A stretch of DNA of 64,000 nt from Paraglaciecola sp. L3A3 (GCF_009796765.1 NZ_CP047023.1:3145501-3209500); one strand, 5' to 3'; counted from the first letter of the stretch, positions 10,401-19,357 are shown. Made by a program: numbers and translations. The notes: generated from the sequence alone by a model not told the origin.

Positions 10401-10499
10401 GATGAAGATCAACGTGTTAACGGTCGTTCTATCCGCACACCTTATGACGTAACCGTTTTAGGCGCTCGTTATACCTTAGGTGCTAGATATAACTTCTAA
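7407..10499 (+). CDS. TonB-dependent receptor 1, carbohydrate-uptake type
   Basis: The 1030 residues form an outer-membrane TonB-dependent transporter of the large family found in Xanthomonas, Caulobacter and Alteromonadales (TIGR01782-like). The signal peptide ends near ALAQQ (residue 32), followed by the TonB-box-like EVIQVRGIRGSL, the plug domain with ISAEDIGKFPDSNLAESLQRITGV-type sequence (residues about 65-90), and VRGFG and TLNGR motifs. The beta-barrel ends in a terminal aromatic (RYNF). The ATG follows a clear GAAAGGGA ribosome site. It is the first gene of a module with SapC and halogenase genes and is preceded by a LacI-type operator. The substrate is probably an oligosaccharide, by context; receptor 2 is a paralogue. 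Confidence 0.93.
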   Translation: MRSPNQFKKSVLATSVGLMLGTVTMVPALAQQADDTEVIQVRGIRGSLQESMSIKRESKGIVDAISAEDIGKFPDSNLAESLQRITGVSIDRNNGEGDKVTVRGFGGDNNMVTLNGRMMPAADAYGNGGGSGRAFSFANLASESVRAVEVYKTGKANITAGGIGSTINIITAKPLDKEGFNASVGGKLLADTTVEQGDSITPEISGIFSYANDDATWGVGLTISQQSRHSGASRAGTGGWNYETWNPSYNADTDTMQYQSFSIVDGPNGEKNADYTNGQITNVPADGQLFARPNDLRFYHSDFERDRTNAQLTLQLAPTEDFTATVDYTYVNNKIQEQEAQSGFWANRSFSSVTFDTDQPVATMVLMNEAVGGAKDNTATQIWSNQKNTIDSIGLNLEYLVNDDFKVSLDVHDSKAESLPDNMGGIGAGRMIAGLASPLGLTQSYDFTGDIPTLAVTIDDCAKSRPAGLPECNGEWDTTDVGTNFMRIEGSSQTTDIQQAKLDGSYVLDDGQFDFGIETRSIEMHQQQSGSLLKGGDWGIANPGELPPGSLEEFDLMGLFDGYDMGDHGITSFRGNATDIVRWGNEKYGHAFLTEFDDTGVRDNDHTVEEDVFSAYFQYSLSGEMGGMQTNVLAGVRYESTDVKSTSIQAVPATTRWQDNNDFVTENGSTTNGVMEENSYNHVLPSLDIDIAVTDEIKARMSFGQTMSRASYNDLRASIGIGGYNAATLVGGIPTATASNPSLVPLLSTNFDISVEYYFDDTSYVSVGYFDKRVSNFIGNEQVRLSQFDLRDPTAGPRAQAAVAALADIGVTLDETNLFVMTAILDNPQDFPNGQADYFTEMNKFANQSDFEFDMGARYDIYPNEDDPLYEFLTSRPVNNKDANIYGAEIAAQHFFADTGFGLQANYTLVRGDVKYDNTAAPTVSQFALTGLSDTANLVAMYEKDGWQARLAYNWRDEFLQSAGTQPRYVEEYSQWDFTVSYDVMEDLTVTFAGLNITDEDQRVNGRSIRTPYDVTVLGARYTLGARYNF

Positions 10500-10561
10500 T
10501 ACCATGTAAACCTAAATGGTTTCTTTGCTCAATTATTCGCAAAGAAACTGTTTTAACTATA

Positions 10562-10593
10562 AAGAAAGCCGCTATCTAAGCGGCTTTCTTATA
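10562..10593. terminator. Bidirectional terminator between receptor 1 and the JmjC gene
   Basis: A perfect 12-bp stem (AAGAAAGCCGCT 10562-10573 with AGCGGCTTTCTT 10579-10590) has a 5-base loop. It lies between convergent genes and can serve both strands. Confidence 0.85.
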
Positions 10594-10621
10594 ATTCATT
10601 ATCATCTATTAATTAAACTAA

Positions 10622-11914
10622 TTACGCCAAGCTAATGATGCCGAACTTATACAGCACTTGCAGGTAATGTATTGCTTCATTTGGTGTTAAGCCATTAGCT
10701 GTTTGTTGCAATGCAATAATTTCAGGAATGCTAAAATTAACAGGCTTAGAACAAAGTCGCTCAAGAATAGGCGCTAAGCTAGTTGGAAATTTATGTATTT
10801 CGTTATTAAAAGATATAAGTAACAACCCTTTAAATTCTATATAACGAAGTGGCGGCGCTGCAACAGTGAACAATTGTTCAGGCCCAACCTCTGGTATGGA
10901 TTTTACTTGAGTTTTACCACTGTACGATGCACGAGTTAAAGAGCGAGCCCAGGGTTCAACAAGGGCATCTGAATTAGCTAAAACTTGCTGGGTTATAGTG
11001 TTAAATTCATACAAGCGTTCGCGAACATAAGTTGATACTTCAACGGGTATCTGTCCTTTAATACTTTGTGCAATGACTGGAGGACCTCCTCGCCATTCAG
11101 GGTTATTATCTGCAAAACGTTCAAGCATTGGCAAAATATGTTTAAGGTAGTTCTGAGGAGAAAAAGACAAATTTAACGCCATTGAACAACCAATACCACG
11201 AGCTGAATGCCAAGCTCCAGCAGGTAAACAAAGAACATCTCCAGGGCTTAGTACAACTTCTCTAATATCCATATCCTGTGGTAAATCACCGGCTGAATTG
11301 TTGGTTTTTCCTTTTTGGTAGACCGCATTAGTTTTTGGCCAAGGTTTTGCAGCTTTTGTTGAGTATTTCCATAGTTTTTTCCCAGCTATCTGAATAGTGG
11401 TTGCCACTCGGGCATCGTAATGCATGGGGAAACCAGAGCCGTCCTGAGAAATATAACAATTAATACCCACTGTACCGGTAAAGTTAAGTTGACCACAGAT
11501 AGCAAGTGCCCATTTGGCAAGAAATGGGTCAGCCATTTGAATATTCGATATACAAATCGTTCCACCCGAATTTAACACTTCGACTACCTGACTATGATCA
11601 ACCTCATTGGCATCATGGGGATCGCCTGAGTCTTCTCCTCCAGCGAATGAGGCTTTTATGTTATATAACTTATCAGGGATATTTTCTCCCCGTTTAAGAG
11701 CTTGGTTTAGTTTTTCCCAACTAAAAATCTGTTCGAATTTTTGCTCATAACCTTCAATATGTACCGAGGTTTTCGCAAAATAAGTGTTCACAAACTCTGC
11801 AACAGAAACAGGGCTTAAAAGGTCGTTTAACTCATCTCCATTTAAGCTGGGTATTCGTTGTTCTTCTTGTAAAGAACCATAACCAAGTAAAGCGCCGAAG
11901 TCAGTTTTCTGCAT
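10622..11914 (-). CDS. Cupin_4/JmjC-type Fe(II) 2-oxoglutarate oxygenase candidate
   Basis: This 430-residue protein has a JmjC/cupin core of the YcfD/ROXA-like (Cupin_4) kind. The iron triad is visible: His165-Tyr-Asp167 (FPMHYDARV) and His236 (GAWHSARG), with a GDVLCLPAG strand just before the last histidine. Relatives hydroxylate amino-acid side chains of proteins. The C-terminal 150 residues resemble a winged-helix/dimerisation region. It is encoded opposite to the receptor and SapC genes between which it lies. With the halogenases nearby it suggests side-chain or small-molecule modification, which is inference. No signal peptide. Confidence 0.75.
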   Translation of the reverse strand: MQKTDFGALLGYGSLQEEQRIPSLNGDELNDLLSPVSVAEFVNTYFAKTSVHIEGYEQKFEQIFSWEKLNQALKRGENIPDKLYNIKASFAGGEDSGDPHDANEVDHSQVVEVLNSGGTICISNIQMADPFLAKWALAICGQLNFTGTVGINCYISQDGSGFPMHYDARVATTIQIAGKKLWKYSTKAAKPWPKTNAVYQKGKTNNSAGDLPQDMDIREVVLSPGDVLCLPAGAWHSARGIGCSMALNLSFSPQNYLKHILPMLERFADNNPEWRGGPPVIAQSIKGQIPVEVSTYVRERLYEFNTITQQVLANSDALVEPWARSLTRASYSGKTQVKSIPEVGPEQLFTVAAPPLRYIEFKGLLLISFNNEIHKFPTSLAPILERLCSKPVNFSIPEIIALQQTANGLTPNEAIHYLQVLYKFGIISLA

Positions 11915-12287
11915 AGGGTTTTCTTCTACTTATATAAGTCAATGTTGTTTGTTGTGTTGGTATAAATGTTTAAATAGTTGGGGAATTTACAGTATCAATC
12001 TTTGTATTCCCCTGTTAGCAAATCATTATACACAAACACTATATTTATAAGTGAAGTAATATATATCAGAAAATTTAACAAACAAAACAGCTCACTTAGC
12101 TTGCGATTATTCATATAAAAGAGTGTTATACGATTAAATTTCAGCCAATTATTTTATATGCAAAATATTTGCTTTCAATTTGAATGTTATTTAGTTGTAA
12201 ATACTTTAAATTCACATTAACTATTACTTATGCTTTTGATTTGATTATGTTTAAATAAAAGTATTATCAACAAGATCTAAAACTACT
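11915..12287. other. AT-rich divergent intergenic region
   Basis: These 373 bases separate the start of the JmjC gene (minus) from the start of sapC copy 1 (plus) and must hold both promoters. I see no gene, no long inverted repeat and none of the two operator types found at the receptor genes. Confidence 0.5.
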
Positions 12288-13031
12288 ATGCCAAATCATC
12301 AATTACTCAACAATATGACTCACCATGACGTAAAAATCATTACCGACTATTCAACTGACTACGGTGACAATATAAGTACAGTCATGACTTTCCCCACTGA
12401 ATTTGGTGATATTCAAAAAGAATACCCAATATTTTTTCGCAAATACCCGGATTCTGAAGAATTCCAAGCAGTTGTCATGTTAGGACTATTTCAAAACGAC
12501 AACTTATTTTTGCAAGCAGGTAATTGGCAAGCTAACTATATACCCGGTGCGATTACACGAGGACCATTTGCAATTGGTTTTCAAGATCAATCGGCAGACG
12601 GGGGTTCTGAAAAAGCGCCGGTAGTGCACATCGACATGGATCACCCTAGGGTCAATACCGAAAAAGGCCATCCCGTATTTTTAGAACACGGCGGAAATAG
12701 TCCATATTTAGAACATATAAGTAATATTTTCACTCACATGATGGATGGTATCGAAGTGGGAAAAACTATGTTTGCCGCATTCAAACAGTTTGATTTAATC
12801 GAACCGATTGAACTAGAAGTGACCTTAGAAGGTGATCAAGTACACAAACTCCATGGCAACTATACGGTTAGTCAAACAAAATTAAACGAATTATCAGCCG
12901 AAAATCTACAGGCACTGCACAGGGCTGGCTTTTTAGAAGCAGCTTATCTTGTAAGATCATCCTTGAGCAATATACAAAAATTGGTTAATTGGCAAAATCA
13001 AAAAATGCAACAACAAGTTACTTCTGCATAA
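12288..13031 (+). CDS. SapC family protein, copy 1
   Basis: This 247-residue protein matches the SapC family: an early YPIFFRK-like motif (residues 45-52), the GPFAIGF motif (about 90-96), HIDMDHP (114-120) and the LEHGGNSPYLEH block (about 130-141). The name comes from an S-layer-associated gene. The biochemical role is unknown, but these genes recur beside TonB receptors and halogenase-like enzymes. No signal peptide or membrane segment is present, so it is likely cytoplasmic. Copy 2 at 19468 is clearly paralogous. It lies 156 bases upstream of halogenase 1, probably on the same transcript. Confidence 0.85.
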   Translation: MPNHQLLNNMTHHDVKIITDYSTDYGDNISTVMTFPTEFGDIQKEYPIFFRKYPDSEEFQAVVMLGLFQNDNLFLQAGNWQANYIPGAITRGPFAIGFQDQSADGGSEKAPVVHIDMDHPRVNTEKGHPVFLEHGGNSPYLEHISNIFTHMMDGIEVGKTMFAAFKQFDLIEPIELEVTLEGDQVHKLHGNYTVSQTKLNELSAENLQALHRAGFLEAAYLVRSSLSNIQKLVNWQNQKMQQQVTSA

Positions 13032-13054
13032 TTTAAGCTCAAGAATAATTAGCC

Positions 13055-13204
13055 ATGAAACACATTGTTGATTGTTTCGTATTCTCTGAGCCAGAAGTCG
13101 TGGGTGTACATTTACTCGCTCACAGAAAGAGACTTTTAGGCCTAGCTAGGAAAATACGAATTCGCCAAATTAAAGCGTCTCTTTCAAATGAAATATACAA
13201 ATAA
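13055..13204 (+). CDS. Possible 49-codon small ORF upstream of halogenase 1
   Basis: An ATG at 13055 opens 49 codons that fill the gap between sapC and the halogenase and overlap the halogenase start by 17 bases in another frame. The peptide begins MKHIVDCFVFSEPE and becomes very basic (HRKRLLGLARKIRIRQIK). It could be a leader peptide, a small protein or chance. The ribosome site is weak (AAGAA). No counterpart exists in module 2, where an oxygenase gene occupies this place. Confidence 0.3.
   Translation: MKHIVDCFVFSEPEVVGVHLLAHRKRLLGLARKIRIRQIKASLSNEIYK
13076..13185 (+). promoter_or_regulatory. Overlapping inverted repeats before the halogenase 1 start
   Basis: TTCGTATT (13076-13083) pairs with AATACGAA (13153-13160), and GAAAGAGAC (13125-13133) pairs with GTCTCTTTC (13177-13185). 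The pairs cross, so they could be alternative structures. The last arm ends two bases before the halogenase ATG at 13188, where no Shine-Dalgarno is visible. Possible translational control; not proven. Confidence 0.35.
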
Positions 13205-14708
13205 CGGACCGATTGTGAAAAACAGAGACAGACAAAAAATAGTCATAGCAGGCGGTGGCACAGCTGGCTGGATAGCAGCCGCGACTATCGCTAAACAATT
13301 GGGCCAAGTGGTAGATGTAGAATTAGTAGAGTCAGATAATATTGGCACCATAGCGGTAGGCGAAGCCACAATCCCAACTATTCGTACCTTTAATCATTTA
13401 TTAGGTTTAGATGAACAGGAATTGATGCGAGAAACTGCAGCCACTTTCAAATTAGGCATCAACTTCGAAAACTGGCAAAAAATTGGCGAAAGCTATATGC
13501 ATGCTTTTGGTAAAATGGGACAAGAGAGCTTTTTTGCTGACTTTCATCATTTTTGGCTAAGAGGTTTAAAGGAAGGACATTCAGCTAGCTTTTCCCAGTA
13601 CAGTATTGAGAGACAAGCCGCCCTAGCTGGAAAATTTATTAAATCAACGCAAGCAGAGTTAAATTATGCTTTACATATCGATGCCACCGCCTACGCAAAG
13701 TTTTTACGCCAATACTCTGAAAAAAGAGGTATAAAACGTACAGAAGGCAAAATATCAGCAGTCATTACACACCCTGAAACAGGTTACATCACCTCACTGC
13801 AACTTGAATCAGGCGAGCAAATTGAGGGTGATATATTTATCGACTGCACTGGTTTTAAAAGTTTACTCATTGAAAAAACATTACATACCGGATTCGAAGA
13901 TTGGTCGCACTGGCTACCCTGTGATAGAGCTTATGTTGTGCAATCAAAATTAGTCGGTGAAGCTATTCCTTATACCCGAGCTATTGCCCACCAAGCAGGA
14001 TGGAGGTGGCAAATACCTTTACAACATCGGATGGGAAATGGTTTGGTTTATTGCAGTCAGTACCTTGCTGATGAAGATGCCAAACAAATGTTGCTAGATA
14101 GTATCGAAGGGCAGCCAATTACAGCCCCAAGATTAATCAAGTTTAGTACCGGCCGACGTTTAAAAGCTTGGAACAAAAACTGTGTTGCTTTGGGTTTATC
14201 TAGTGGTTTTATTGAACCCTTAGAATCAACCAGTATTCACCTGATCACCAGTGGAATTATCCGCTTTATTCGAATGTTTCCTAAATATCAAATTAACCAA
14301 TCAGCTGTTGATGAATATAACAAACAAACGAAAGATGAAATGGAAAGACTACGAGATTTTATAATCTTGCATTATAACGTCACAAAAAGAGACGATTCAG
14401 AATTTTGGCACTATTGCCGTAACATGCAAATTCCCGACAGCCTAGCCCATCGGCTTGCTTTATTTAAGGAAAATGCCCATGCGATGCAAAAGGATGGAGA
14501 AATGTTTAGAGTGGATTCTTGGACTCAAGTATTATTTGGTCAAGGCATTATGCCTGAACAATACAACCCAATAGTGCATGCAATGAGCGAACAGGAATTA
14601 GTTTTATTTTTGAGTACTTTTAGAAATAAAATAACAAAAATAGTAGATAAACTTCCCACACATCAAGAGTTTATCAACAATTACTGTAAAACCAATGTGA
14701 TTAATTAA
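13188..14708 (+). CDS. Flavin-dependent tryptophan-halogenase-like enzyme, copy 1
   Basis: These 506 residues belong to the PrnA/tryptophan-halogenase family, which uses FADH2, oxygen and halide to halogenate indoles or phenols. The FAD motif is AGGGTAGW (21-28), followed by VGEATIP (57-63). The catalytic lysine is Lys88 (ATFKLG; PrnA Lys79). The halogenase signature WxWxIP appears as GWRWQIP, and GLSSGFIEPLEST carries the conserved Glu. All catalytic parts are intact. A flavin reductase would be needed and none is in the window. Receptor-linked relatives usually have unknown substrates. It follows sapC and is convergent with the astE-like gene. A GTG about 27 bases downstream is an alternative start. 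Confidence 0.9.
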   Translation: MKYTNNGPIVKNRDRQKIVIAGGGTAGWIAAATIAKQLGQVVDVELVESDNIGTIAVGEATIPTIRTFNHLLGLDEQELMRETAATFKLGINFENWQKIGESYMHAFGKMGQESFFADFHHFWLRGLKEGHSASFSQYSIERQAALAGKFIKSTQAELNYALHIDATAYAKFLRQYSEKRGIKRTEGKISAVITHPETGYITSLQLESGEQIEGDIFIDCTGFKSLLIEKTLHTGFEDWSHWLPCDRAYVVQSKLVGEAIPYTRAIAHQAGWRWQIPLQHRMGNGLVYCSQYLADEDAKQMLLDSIEGQPITAPRLIKFSTGRRLKAWNKNCVALGLSSGFIEPLESTSIHLITSGIIRFIRMFPKYQINQSAVDEYNKQTKDEMERLRDFIILHYNVTKRDDSEFWHYCRNMQIPDSLAHRLALFKENAHAMQKDGEMFRVDSWTQVLFGQGIMPEQYNPIVHAMSEQELVLFLSTFRNKITKIVDKLPTHQEFINNYCKTNVIN

Positions 14709-14752
14709 CTTACTGAGTTTACCTTTTATTATGCTGGCTATTAGCACTAATA

Positions 14753-15859
14753 TTAAATACTAGTCGGGATCACTGTTAATAATGCCCTTTGGCCAATTTC
14801 AACTTGAGCGTTTGGAAAAACGATCGCTTCACCTGAGTGTGCTATTCGATACTCCTTGCCTGTTTCTGTCGCTATCAAGTGATCTTTGGGGAAATCAGTA
14901 AAATTTTGCGTGTCTTCTGAAAAGTTAAAAATGAAATCTGCTTTTTGCTTATTAATAACTTGATTCACTTTATAGATAAAAAAATCTTCTGCAGAATAGG
15001 TTTTGAGCATTAATGGTTGATTACAAATGAGCTTTTTTAATGTCGTGACTACTTTTTCAAAACGACTCATTTCATTGAATCCAAACGGCCTCACCCTACC
15101 TAATTCAACTGTTAAAGAATGCGCTGAAAATTCATTAGCAGTAAAATAGCCAAAAGCATTAGTCGGACCAGCTGCTAATAAAATAGTGTTTACACCACAA
15201 GCTAGCAACATTTGTAATTGCGACTTATACCATTGTTTACCATGTAAATAAGGATATATCGCAAACTTTTCATTTTTAGAAGTGCGTATAGAGGTATGTA
15301 AATCGTAGTGTAACCGTTGCTGATTTTTTTCATGTCTCTTGCCTGCGTAAAAATGTCGAACAACTTGTTCAATTTGTTTAACTCGAGTGTATTCATAACT
15401 TGCAGTAAAGTTACTCCCTACCCGACTAAACGCATTATTCATATTTTCATCCACAAATCGTTTAGCTAAATCCATTGCTTTTAAATTAGCGAAGATAAAC
15501 AAGACCCTGTGCCCCACCACTAGTTTGCCTAATAAAATGTCTTTGACAAATTCCTCACAAATTTCTATGGGCGCAGTTTCATTGCCATGAATACCAGAAG
15601 ATAAAATAATGTCTTTGCTGGTTAAAGATTGAGGTTCAAAACAGATAATGCCCGCTGCATAGATAGTCACTTGTGTATGATCAGCAATGGTAAAACACGA
15701 AGGTGATAAAAATGCATCAGGCTTAGCACGAGACAAAGCAAGAAATTGCCCTTGCTCTAATAACTCATTCACTATTTCCACACTTCCCTCATATGAATAT
15801 TCCAAATTAATCTTAATAAATGAAGAAAACAACAGAATACAGTAACTGATTGTAATCAT
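14753..15859 (-). CDS. astE: Succinylglutamate desuccinylase/aspartoacylase family protein
   Basis: This 368-residue zinc deacylase is of the AstE/aspartoacylase family. It shows GIHGNETAPIE (zinc His and Glu), FVDENMNNAFSR, YDLHT (zinc His), TVELGR (catalytic Glu) and the C-terminal FPNAQVEIGQRA block. AstE releases succinate from N-succinylglutamate in arginine catabolism, but no other ast genes are nearby, so another N-acyl amino acid may be the substrate. The first 25-30 residues look non-coding; E. coli AstE has 322 residues. A GAGGGA sequence before internal GTG codons (at 15781 or 15772) suggests a later start. It sits between the two receptor modules on the opposite strand. Confidence 0.8.
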   Translation of the reverse strand: MITISYCILLFSSFIKINLEYSYEGSVEIVNELLEQGQFLALSRAKPDAFLSPSCFTIADHTQVTIYAAGIICFEPQSLTSKDIILSSGIHGNETAPIEICEEFVKDILLGKLVVGHRVLFIFANLKAMDLAKRFVDENMNNAFSRVGSNFTASYEYTRVKQIEQVVRHFYAGKRHEKNQQRLHYDLHTSIRTSKNEKFAIYPYLHGKQWYKSQLQMLLACGVNTILLAAGPTNAFGYFTANEFSAHSLTVELGRVRPFGFNEMSRFEKVVTTLKKLICNQPLMLKTYSAEDFFIYKVNQVINKQKADFIFNFSEDTQNFTDFPKDHLIATETGKEYRIAHSGEAIVFPNAQVEIGQRALLTVIPTSI

Positions 15860-16157
15860 TTTATTTTAAGAAATATATTACAATTTTTAACAGAAAACAC
15901 AGACAAAAATAACACTTTCATGAAATCATTTTCATAAAATATAAAAGTAAAACAGAGGTGGGAAAATTAAGGGTAAAACAAACAAATTAAATTTAAATAA
16001 ACGACAACCCCCAACCATCACTTTATCTACAAATAAAATATATTTAGTATTAATAACAATAAGATGAATAAAATTATTTTAAAAAAAAATAACGTTTAAT
16101 TAAAAATTTTCAATTAAATTCCCTAAAAACTTAAATAACAATATTATAACAAAATGT
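15860..16157. other. AT-rich gap upstream of receptor 2
   Basis: With the promoter that follows, this forms the roughly 420-base divergent region between the astE-like gene and receptor 2. It is very AT-rich. I see no gene or structured repeat before the promoter at 16158. Confidence 0.5.
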
Positions 16158-16201
16158 TTGACAAAATTAACATTTAACCTTAACTTATGAAAACGTTTAC
16201 A
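16158..16201 (+). promoter_or_regulatory. Promoter and LacI-type operator of TonB receptor 2
   Basis: A consensus -35 TTGACA (16158-16163), a 17-base spacer and -10 TAACTT (16181-16186) are followed by TGAAAACGTTTACA (16188-16201), a LacI-type near-palindrome centred on CG. The same 14-mer occurs at 23700-23713, and close variants lie before the two lacI genes. The layout copies that of receptor 1 but with a different operator. Confidence 0.65.
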
Positions 16202-16276
16202 AGGATTGGTGATTTGTTTTTCATAATTTCACGTAAGCATTAGACAACCACAAAAACAACTAAAGGTATTAAATAC

Positions 16277-19200
16277 ATGAGACCACACACTCAATTTAAA
16301 CAATCTATATTAGCCAAGAGCATTGGGTTAATGCTTGGAACAGTCGTTATGGCTCCTGCTGTAGCACAAGAAGAGAGTACTGAAGTTATCCAAGTCACTG
16401 GGATACGCAGTAGTTTACAAGCTTCAACAGCTGTAAAACGCGACTCTATGGGTGTTGTAGATGCCATATCTGCTGAAGATATTGGTAAATTCCCAGACAC
16501 TAACTTAGCTGAATCACTACAACGTATTACGGGTGTATCTATCAGCCGTAACAATGGTGAAGGTTCACAAGTAACAGTACGTGGTTTTGGCGCCGGTTAT
16601 AATATGGTGACCTTAAATGGTCGTACTATGCCATCTGCCTCTACTTTTAATGGTGATGGTGGAAGTTCAAGAGCCTTTGATTTTGCTAACCTTGCATCAG
16701 AAGGTGTGAGTGCTGTTGAAGTATACAAAACAGGTAAAGCAGACATAGCAACTGGCGGTATCGGCGCAACTATTAACGTACTAACTGCAAAACCTTTAGA
16801 TAATGAAGGCTTTGTTGCTAGTTTTGGCGCAAAAGCGGTAATGGATAGTACTAACCGTGCAGGTAGTGATATTACACCAGAGCTATCGTCAATAGTTAGT
16901 TATGCAAATGACGATGCTACTTTTGGTGTGAGTTTAAGTGTAAGTCACCAAGAACGTGATTCAGGTACCGTTGGTGCTACAGTCAATGACTGGGGCATTT
17001 ACACTTGGGATGATATTGCTGCTCCTGGTAGAACTTGGAATAACGCTGACACTGTGGTAACTAATGCCCCAGATCAAGGTCAGTTGTATTCTCGTTTTTA
17101 TGATTTACGTTATGAATTCACTGATACCCAACGTACCCGCGATAACGCCCAGTTAACCATACAGTTTGCTCCTACAGACGATTTTACTGGTTCGGTAGAC
17201 TACACTTTCGCAGAAAACCAAATTCAACGCCATTTAGGTCAAACCGGCAACTGGATGCAACAGGGTGGCAATCTTCAAGCGGTTGAATTTGATAATTCAG
17301 AAATCGCGACCATGATCTACGCCACAGAGTCTTATGCAAACGGTGTTGATGCAGGTCATGAGCAGCAAGATAGCGATCAAACCGATACCCTATCCTCTTT
17401 GGGGATTAACTTAGAGTATCAAGTGAATGATGATTTTAAAATTAGCTTAGATGCACATGATTCAGAAATGCACAGCCGTGGTACAGGTCCTTATGGGGCT
17501 GGTTCAGTGCGTATGGCACTGGCTAATCCTACCGTAGTCGAAAGAGAGTGGTTTTTTGGAAGTGAATTCCCAACTTATATTAACACTTATGATGACAACT
17601 TCGGCGGTAATGTAGGTTTTGAATCCAATGCTAACGGCATGGTCGACAATGGTGATATTAGTTCAACCATGTTCAACTTACGTCAAGCCGATCAAAAATC
17701 CTCAGTTGCCCAAATTAAATTAGATGCTACCTATCAATTTGACAATGGGCGCTTTGATTTTGGTCTTGAAACAAGAGATATGGAATCTCATACTCTTAAT
17801 TATGCTGCAGAAAATGTCGCTTTAGGCAACTGGAATGGTGGCTACCCTGGTGAATTTGGTGAATTAGTCCAACCTTTTGATATTGATGGACAGTTTGATG
17901 ATTTCTCACCTATATCTGGTGGTTATGGCTTTATTGCGAATGCAGTAGAGTTATACGAGGCAGCTCAAAATATACCTCGTTATTCAGACATTTTACCTGC
18001 TTCTATGAGCCAAACCGCTGACAACCTTGTTAATGAAAAAACCACAGCGTTATATTTCCAAGTGGCTTTAAATGGTGAATTAGGCGATATGCCTTTTAAC
18101 ATTTTAACTGGCCTGCGTTATGAGTCTACAGATGTATTCTCAAGCTCTTTAGCAGCGAGTTATAAAAGTATATGGGAAAGTGATAATGATATTGCTATTC
18201 GAGTCGATGATGACCAACCTTCAAGTTTAGCAACAGCTGATAATAGTTATGACAACTTGTTACCTAGTCTAGATTTCACCCTAAATATTTCTGATGATTT
18301 AGTCAGTCGTTTCTCCTTCAGTAAAACGATTGCAAGAGCTGGATTAAGTGACTTAGGCGTATCTGCATCTGGTTTTTCTGCTGTAGGCGGTTCAACTCTG
18401 CTAGGAAATGCACCACTTGCATCAGCTTCTAACCCAGGATTATTACCACTAGAATCAACCAACTTTGATTTATCTCTAGAGTGGTATTATTCACCTTACA
18501 GCTATGCGTCTGTTGGTATATTTGAGAAAAATGTTTATAACTTCATTGGTACTCAACAGGTAAATCAGTCATTGTTAGGTATCCGTGATGTTAGCAACGG
18601 TCCAAGAGCAGAAGCCGCAGCTGCAGAGCTAGTTTCTCGTGGATTAGCATTAAACGATGAGAATTTACATGGGATGTTGGTCTTCAATGAGCATAATGCA
18701 GGTAGTAACCCAGAGTATATTGCACAGTATGGTACTGACTACACAACAGATGCGAATACTTTCCTAGGTGAAAAAGCCGGATGGGATGTAGAGTCTAATT
18801 CAGCAGATCCTGAGTATGATTTCAGAACATCTACACCTAATAACGGTAAAGAAGCTAAAATTTACGGTGCAGAATTCGCTGTTCAACACTTCTTTGGTGA
18901 GACTGGCTTTGGTGTTCAAGCCAACTACACAATCGTTCGCGGTGATGTAGGTTATAATAACGAAGGCAGCCCGGATGTATCTCAATTTGCATTAATCGGT
19001 TTAAGTGATACTGCTAACTTGATTGCAATGTACGAGAAAGATGGCCTTCAAGCTCGTATTTCATATAACTGGCGTGATGAGTATCTAGCTGAATCTAGTC
19101 GTGGTAGCTTTGCTAATCCTCGTTATATTGAAGCTTATTCACAAATCGACATTAATGTAAGCTACGCTGTGACTGAAGAATTATCATTGTCTTTAGAAGG

Positions 19201-19312
19201 TCTTAACATTACCGGTGAAAACAGCCGTTCACATGGTCGTAACTACGAAATGATGTGGGATTTATGGGACTTAGGCGCTCGTTACCAAGTGGGTGCACGT
19301 TATACATTTTAA
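16277..19312 (+). CDS. TonB-dependent receptor 2, carbohydrate-uptake type
   Basis: This 1011-residue paralogue of receptor 1 has the same opening (signal ending VAQEE near residue 32, TonB-box-like EVIQVTGIRSSL), plug motifs (EDIGKFPDTNLAESLQRITG, VRGFGAGYNMVTLNGR) and a closing barrel strand ending RYTF. The plug and last 250 residues are most alike between the two; the middle barrel differs, which suggests related but not identical ligands. It heads an operon-like run with SapC, a cupin oxygenase, a halogenase and DUF6445. It is likely controlled by the AAACGTTT-type LacI operator at 16188. Confidence 0.93.
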   Translation: MRPHTQFKQSILAKSIGLMLGTVVMAPAVAQEESTEVIQVTGIRSSLQASTAVKRDSMGVVDAISAEDIGKFPDTNLAESLQRITGVSISRNNGEGSQVTVRGFGAGYNMVTLNGRTMPSASTFNGDGGSSRAFDFANLASEGVSAVEVYKTGKADIATGGIGATINVLTAKPLDNEGFVASFGAKAVMDSTNRAGSDITPELSSIVSYANDDATFGVSLSVSHQERDSGTVGATVNDWGIYTWDDIAAPGRTWNNADTVVTNAPDQGQLYSRFYDLRYEFTDTQRTRDNAQLTIQFAPTDDFTGSVDYTFAENQIQRHLGQTGNWMQQGGNLQAVEFDNSEIATMIYATESYANGVDAGHEQQDSDQTDTLSSLGINLEYQVNDDFKISLDAHDSEMHSRGTGPYGAGSVRMALANPTVVEREWFFGSEFPTYINTYDDNFGGNVGFESNANGMVDNGDISSTMFNLRQADQKSSVAQIKLDATYQFDNGRFDFGLETRDMESHTLNYAAENVALGNWNGGYPGEFGELVQPFDIDGQFDDFSPISGGYGFIANAVELYEAAQNIPRYSDILPASMSQTADNLVNEKTTALYFQVALNGELGDMPFNILTGLRYESTDVFSSSLAASYKSIWESDNDIAIRVDDDQPSSLATADNSYDNLLPSLDFTLNISDDLVSRFSFSKTIARAGLSDLGVSASGFSAVGGSTLLGNAPLASASNPGLLPLESTNFDLSLEWYYSPYSYASVGIFEKNVYNFIGTQQVNQSLLGIRDVSNGPRAEAAAAELVSRGLALNDENLHGMLVFNEHNAGSNPEYIAQYGTDYTTDANTFLGEKAGWDVESNSADPEYDFRTSTPNNGKEAKIYGAEFAVQHFFGETGFGVQANYTIVRGDVGYNNEGSPDVSQFALIGLSDTANLIAMYEKDGLQARISYNWRDEYLAESSRGSFANPRYIEAYSQIDINVSYAVTEELSLSLEGLNITGENSRSHGRNYEMMWDLWDLGARYQVGARYTF

Positions 19313-19357
19313 TTAAATGTTAATAGTTACTTAAAAACCTTATCTTTGATAAGCTAA

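Noticed and set aside
13141..13150. Palindrome CCTAGCTAGG
   Set aside because: Ten bases are too short to support a site by themselves, and it lies inside a possible small ORF.
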